Assembly (NCBI GenBank): GCA_020637635.1
Contig: JACKKB010000002.1
Coordinates: 461,001-525,000, forward strand
Source: Albidovulum sp.
GTDB taxonomy: Bacteria > Pseudomonadota > Alphaproteobacteria > Rhodobacterales > Rhodobacteraceae
DNA: 64,000 nucleotides
Direction: 5' to 3'
In this document: in pieces, positions 61,438 to 64,000 of the stretch
How positions within the stretch are numbered: the stretch's first letter is position 1
How the letters are laid out: every line of letters begins with the position of its first letter
Made by a program: the position numbers and the translations under genes
The notes under the pieces: model-generated
What the model saw: only the letters and a program-made list of their open reading frames with translations
What the model was told of the DNA's origin: nothing
Databases searched by the model: none

Positions 61438-61818
61438 TCAGCTGCGCCCGAGGCTCGCGCGGAGGATCGCGAGTGACTTGCCGTAGACCGCGAGGGCGAG
61501 ATCATGCTCGCGCCGCACTTCGGCTGCCTTCACCATCTCGGTCTCGAGCGAGACCGAGTTCCCGTTCGGCGAGGACCCGGAACTGCCGGCGGTGCCGGCC
61601 CAGAGCGGCGCATCCTTGCCCGAACCGAGATGGCCCGGCCGGGTGCGCTTCATTTCATCGCCGGCAATCTCGAACACTTCTGAAAAGTCGGCGATGTCGC
61701 GGGCGCGAAAGCCCGGCGTGTCGGCGTTCGCGATATTCTCCGCGACGATCCCCTGCCGTTTCTCGGCATGGCCCATGAGCGCGGAAGCGACGCTCAGGAT
61801 CTCTGGCTTGTCGAACAT
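61438..61818 (-). CDS. flgB: Flagellar proximal rod protein FlgB
   Basis: A 126-residue rod protein and first gene of the flgB-flgC-fliE-fliQ-flgF-flgG-flgA-flgH operon. The ATG at 61818 (MFDKPEILSVAS) has GGAGGAG nine bases upstream; a longer frame to 61845 lacks a ribosome site. IVAENIANADTPGFRARDIADF and VSLETEMVKAAEVRREHDLAL are the family motifs. The divergent fliI gene starts 80 bases away. Confidence 0.93.
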   Translation of the reverse strand: MFDKPEILSVASALMGHAEKRQGIVAENIANADTPGFRARDIADFSEVFEIAGDEMKRTRPGHLGSGKDAPLWAGTAGSSGSSPNGNSVSLETEMVKAAEVRREHDLALAVYGKSLAILRASLGRS

Positions 61819-61837
61819 CGGGGGTTCTCCTCCGGTT

Positions 61838-61852
61838 TCAATCAAGCCTTAA
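61838..61852. promoter_or_regulatory. CtrA-like site between flgB and fliI
   Basis: TCAA-N7-TTAA on the plus strand (TTAA-N7-TTGA on the minus strand), one base off the CtrA consensus, in the 80-base gap between divergent flagellar genes. It is the second such motif at a divergent flagellar promoter in this window. Confidence 0.4.
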
Positions 61853-61898
61853 CCGCGATTCCTTTATGAACCGTAATCGAGAAACGGACGAGGTCAGG

Positions 61899-63308
61899 AT
61901 GATGACGCCAGAGTTCGATGCCCTGCGCAGCGAGATCGACGAGATCGAGGCGGTTCATGTCGTCGCCAGGGTGGCGGAGGTCCGCGGCCGGACGCTGCGG
62001 CTCGGCGGTTGTGTCGCGGATTGGCGGATCGGCGATCGCGCCCGTTTCATCGGCGGCGCGGCTGCCGGCGGGAGCGCGACCGGCGACACACGTGGCGGCC
62101 GATCCGGCGGCCCGATCGGCGACCCGGTTGGCGGTGAAGTCATCGCGCTTGACAGGGACGGCGCCACCCTTCTCGTCGACGGGTCCGTCGACGGCGTTCG
62201 GATCGGCGATCCGGTCATCCGCGTCGGACAATGCGACCTGCGTCCGCATGACGCCTGGATCGGTCGTATCATCGATCCGTTCGGCGCGCCTCTCGATGGC
62301 CGCCCGCTGCCGCAGGGGCCGGTCGCACGCGATCTCCATGCCGCGCCCCCGGCGCCCGGCATGCGCCGCGCTCTCGGCGAGCGGCTTGGCACCGGGCTTG
62401 CCGCCTTCGACACGCTGCTGCCGCTCGTGGCGGGCCAGCGGCTCGGGCTCTTCGCGGGATCGGGCGTCGGCAAGTCGTCGCTACTGGGGCGGTTCGCACG
62501 CTCGGTCGAGGCCGATGTCGTCGTCGTCGCACTGATCGGTGAACGGGGCCGCGAGGTGCGCGAGTTTGCCGAACATGTCCTCGGACCCGAGGGCATGGCG
62601 CGCAGCGTCTTGGTGGCCGCCACCTCAGACAGTTCGCCGCTCGTGCGTCGGCGCTGCGCCCTGGCGGCGATGTGTGTGGCCGAACACTTCCGCGATCGCG
62701 GGCTGCAGGTCCTCTTCGTCGCCGATTCGATCACGCGTTTTGCCGAGGCGCACCGCGAGGTTGCGCTTGCGGCCGGCGAGCCGCCGTCGCTGCGCGGCTA
62801 CCCGCCGTCGACGGCACATCTCATAATGTCCCTGGCCGAGAGGGCCGGGCCCGGCGGCACTACCCAGGGTGACATCACGGCCGTCCTGACGGTCCTTGTA
62901 GCCGGCTCCGACATGGAGGAACCGGTTGCCGATATCCTGAGAGGCACGCTGGACGGGCATGTCGTGCTGGAACGCGAGATCGCAGAGCGCGGACGCTTTC
63001 CCGCGGTCAACCTGTTGCGATCGGTTTCGCGCGCCCTGCCGCGTGCGGCGAGTGCGGCCGAAAACCTGCTGATCATGCGGGCGCGGCATCTCCTTGGAAT
63101 CTATGATCGCGCCGAGATGATGATCCAGGCCGGGCTCTATGCCTCCGGCAGCGACGCTGAAATCGACGCCGCGATTCGCGTCTGGTCCTCGCTCGACGGG
63201 TTTCTGTCAGAGGATGCACCGGGCGACATAGCGGCGAGTTTCGCACGCCTCGACGAGATCCTGCGCGGCGCCGCGCGCGAACCCGTGGCGCCCGCGCCCG
63301 CAGGCTAG
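61899..63308 (+). CDS. fliI: Flagellar export ATPase FliI
   Basis: A 469-residue F1-beta-like ATPase. The P-loop AGSGVGKS is at residues 186-193, with LIGERGREVREFAEHVLG and LFVADSITRFAEAHREVAL following. The ATG at 61899 has AGGTCAGG upstream; a frame open to 61866 lacks a ribosome site. A glycine-rich stretch at residues about 52-79 (GGAAAGGSATGDTRGGRSGG then IGDPVGG) is longer than usual for FliI. It is divergent from flgB. Confidence 0.94.
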   Translation: MMTPEFDALRSEIDEIEAVHVVARVAEVRGRTLRLGGCVADWRIGDRARFIGGAAAGGSATGDTRGGRSGGPIGDPVGGEVIALDRDGATLLVDGSVDGVRIGDPVIRVGQCDLRPHDAWIGRIIDPFGAPLDGRPLPQGPVARDLHAAPPAPGMRRALGERLGTGLAAFDTLLPLVAGQRLGLFAGSGVGKSSLLGRFARSVEADVVVVALIGERGREVREFAEHVLGPEGMARSVLVAATSDSSPLVRRRCALAAMCVAEHFRDRGLQVLFVADSITRFAEAHREVALAAGEPPSLRGYPPSTAHLIMSLAERAGPGGTTQGDITAVLTVLVAGSDMEEPVADILRGTLDGHVVLEREIAERGRFPAVNLLRSVSRALPRAASAAENLLIMRARHLLGIYDRAEMMIQAGLYASGSDAEIDAAIRVWSSLDGFLSEDAPGDIAASFARLDEILRGAAREPVAPAPAG

Positions 63309-63343
63309 GCGCCGGCGAAGTCGACGGCAGGGCCGACGCGCTG

Positions 63344-64000
63344 TCAGATCAGCAAGGACAGGATGCCCTGGCTCGATCCTGGCTGGCCAAGCAGCGCAAG
63401 GGCAGCGGCAGCGGGGCTTGACTGCGCGGAAGAGGATTCGGAGCGCAGAAGGTAGAGGCGAAGCAGCGACTGAACCGCTTCGGGGTCGGAGAACTGGGCC
63501 GCCTCGCTGCTGCCGAGGTAGCGTTCTGAGCGGTCCTTCATCACCGCGAGTTGCTGATCCAGATCGATGCCCGAAAAGCTGCGGGGCAAGCCAAAGGCGG
63601 TTTCCACCACCTGTCGCAGCGGCGCCGAACCGAGAATGGAATACCACCGGGTATCGTCAGACACATCGCGCCCGGCAAGTGTCGCAAGCTCACGTTCAGC
63701 ATTCATGGCGAGCCGCATTTCGTCACTCGCATCGCCGACAGCCTGTTCGAAGCTCTGGGTTTCATAGCGCGCGAGCACCTTTTCGGCGAAGTCCGACAAC
63801 TTGGTTCGCGGTGTCGCGTAGTCACCAAATCCGAAGGCCTTCGAAAGCTCGAGGTAGCGCTTGTCGGCAAGCTTGTTGCCCAGGGCCTTCGGGTCGAGGG
63901 TGCCGTCCTCGAGCACCTTGCGGATGAAATAGCGGTTGTTGATATCATCCTCGAGACCGAAGGCCCCGAGCGCAACCGAGAGGAGACGCCGATCCGAGAC
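63344..64000 (-). CDS. DUF1217-family flagellar protein, C-terminal part
   Basis: The frame enters from the right edge and reads VSDRRLLSVALGAFGLEDDI, then NNRYFIRKVLEDGTLDPKAL and ADKRYLELSKAFGFGDY, ending with LALLGQPGSSQGILSLLI. These are the repeated helical units of the DUF1217 family, found only in alphaproteobacterial flagellar clusters and suspected to be a rod or export component. About 218 residues are visible; the start is outside the window, as the GTG at 63916 lies within the conserved part. It converges on fliI with a 35-base gap. Confidence 0.85.
   Translation of the reverse strand, partial: VSDRRLLSVALGAFGLEDDINNRYFIRKVLEDGTLDPKALGNKLADKRYLELSKAFGFGDYATPRTKLSDFAEKVLARYETQSFEQAVGDASDEMRLAMNAERELATLAGRDVSDDTRWYSILGSAPLRQVVETAFGLPRSFSGIDLDQQLAVMKDRSERYLGSSEAAQFSDPEAVQSLLRLYLLRSESSSAQSSPAAAALALLGQPGSSQGILSLLI

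Overview
The window comes from a high-GC alphaproteobacterium, most likely a member of the Rhodobacterales (Rhodobacter/Paracoccus-like). The evidence is the flagellar gene order with MotE and two FliL-type proteins, an N-type ATPase operon, TRAP and dipeptide ABC transporters, exo-type polysaccharide genes, and consistently G/C-rich codon third positions. No rRNA, tRNA, CRISPR array or intact insertion sequence was seen. Genes are tightly packed; most neighbours in an operon overlap by 4 to 14 bases, often as ATGA or TGATG.

Layout. (1) 1-8185, minus strand: a catabolic operon with a class III aminotransferase, an AstE/aspartoacylase-like metallohydrolase, a five-part dipeptide ABC transporter and the start of an S9-type peptidase. 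A LysR regulator (8282-9262) is divergent, with a striking symmetric operator candidate between them. (2) 9281-15706, minus: a complete nine-gene N-ATPase operon (atpDCQRBEFAG), with a delta-like domain fused to subunit b and two membrane carboxylates in subunit c. (3) 15707-17259: a decayed fructose/ribose-type ABC permease and sequence without an intact gene. (4) 17260-33787: an exopolysaccharide locus with ExoY-, ExoA-, ExoP-, ExoQ- and ExoV-like proteins, a Wzx flippase, further glycosyltransferases, a secreted GH16 glycanase with a calcium-binding tail, and three separate sulfotransferases. This suggests a sulfated, pyruvylated heteropolysaccharide. No Wza/ExoF outer-membrane exporter lies in the window. 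(5) 34033-43745: a probable polyol/sugar locus. A DeoR regulator and a TRAP transporter on the minus strand face a GlpA-like dehydrogenase, a second FAD oxidoreductase and an FGGY kinase on the plus strand, followed by a xylitol/sorbitol-dehydrogenase-like enzyme. Two copies of a TGACC-N4-GGTCA palindrome lie between the divergent operons. (6) 43806-64000: a flagellar cluster with export gate and ATPase (FlhA, FlhB, FliP, FliQ, FliR, FliH, FliI), rod and rings (FlgB, FlgC, FlgF, FlgG, FlgH, FlgA, FliE, FliF), switch (FliN), stator (MotA, MotE) and FliL proteins. It continues past the right edge.

How the parts work together. The first operon looks built to import and break down peptide-like or N-acylated amino compounds. 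The N-ATPase is a second, ATP-driven ion pump additional to the housekeeping F-ATPase. The polysaccharide locus contains initiation, chain extension, decoration, flipping, polymerisation, chain-length control and trimming functions. The polyol locus pairs uptake with phosphorylation and FAD-linked oxidation. The flagellar block supplies much of the basal body and export gate; fliG, fliM, motB, flgI, hook and filament genes are not in the window.

All functions are inferred by reading the translated sequence and recognising family motifs; no database search was run.
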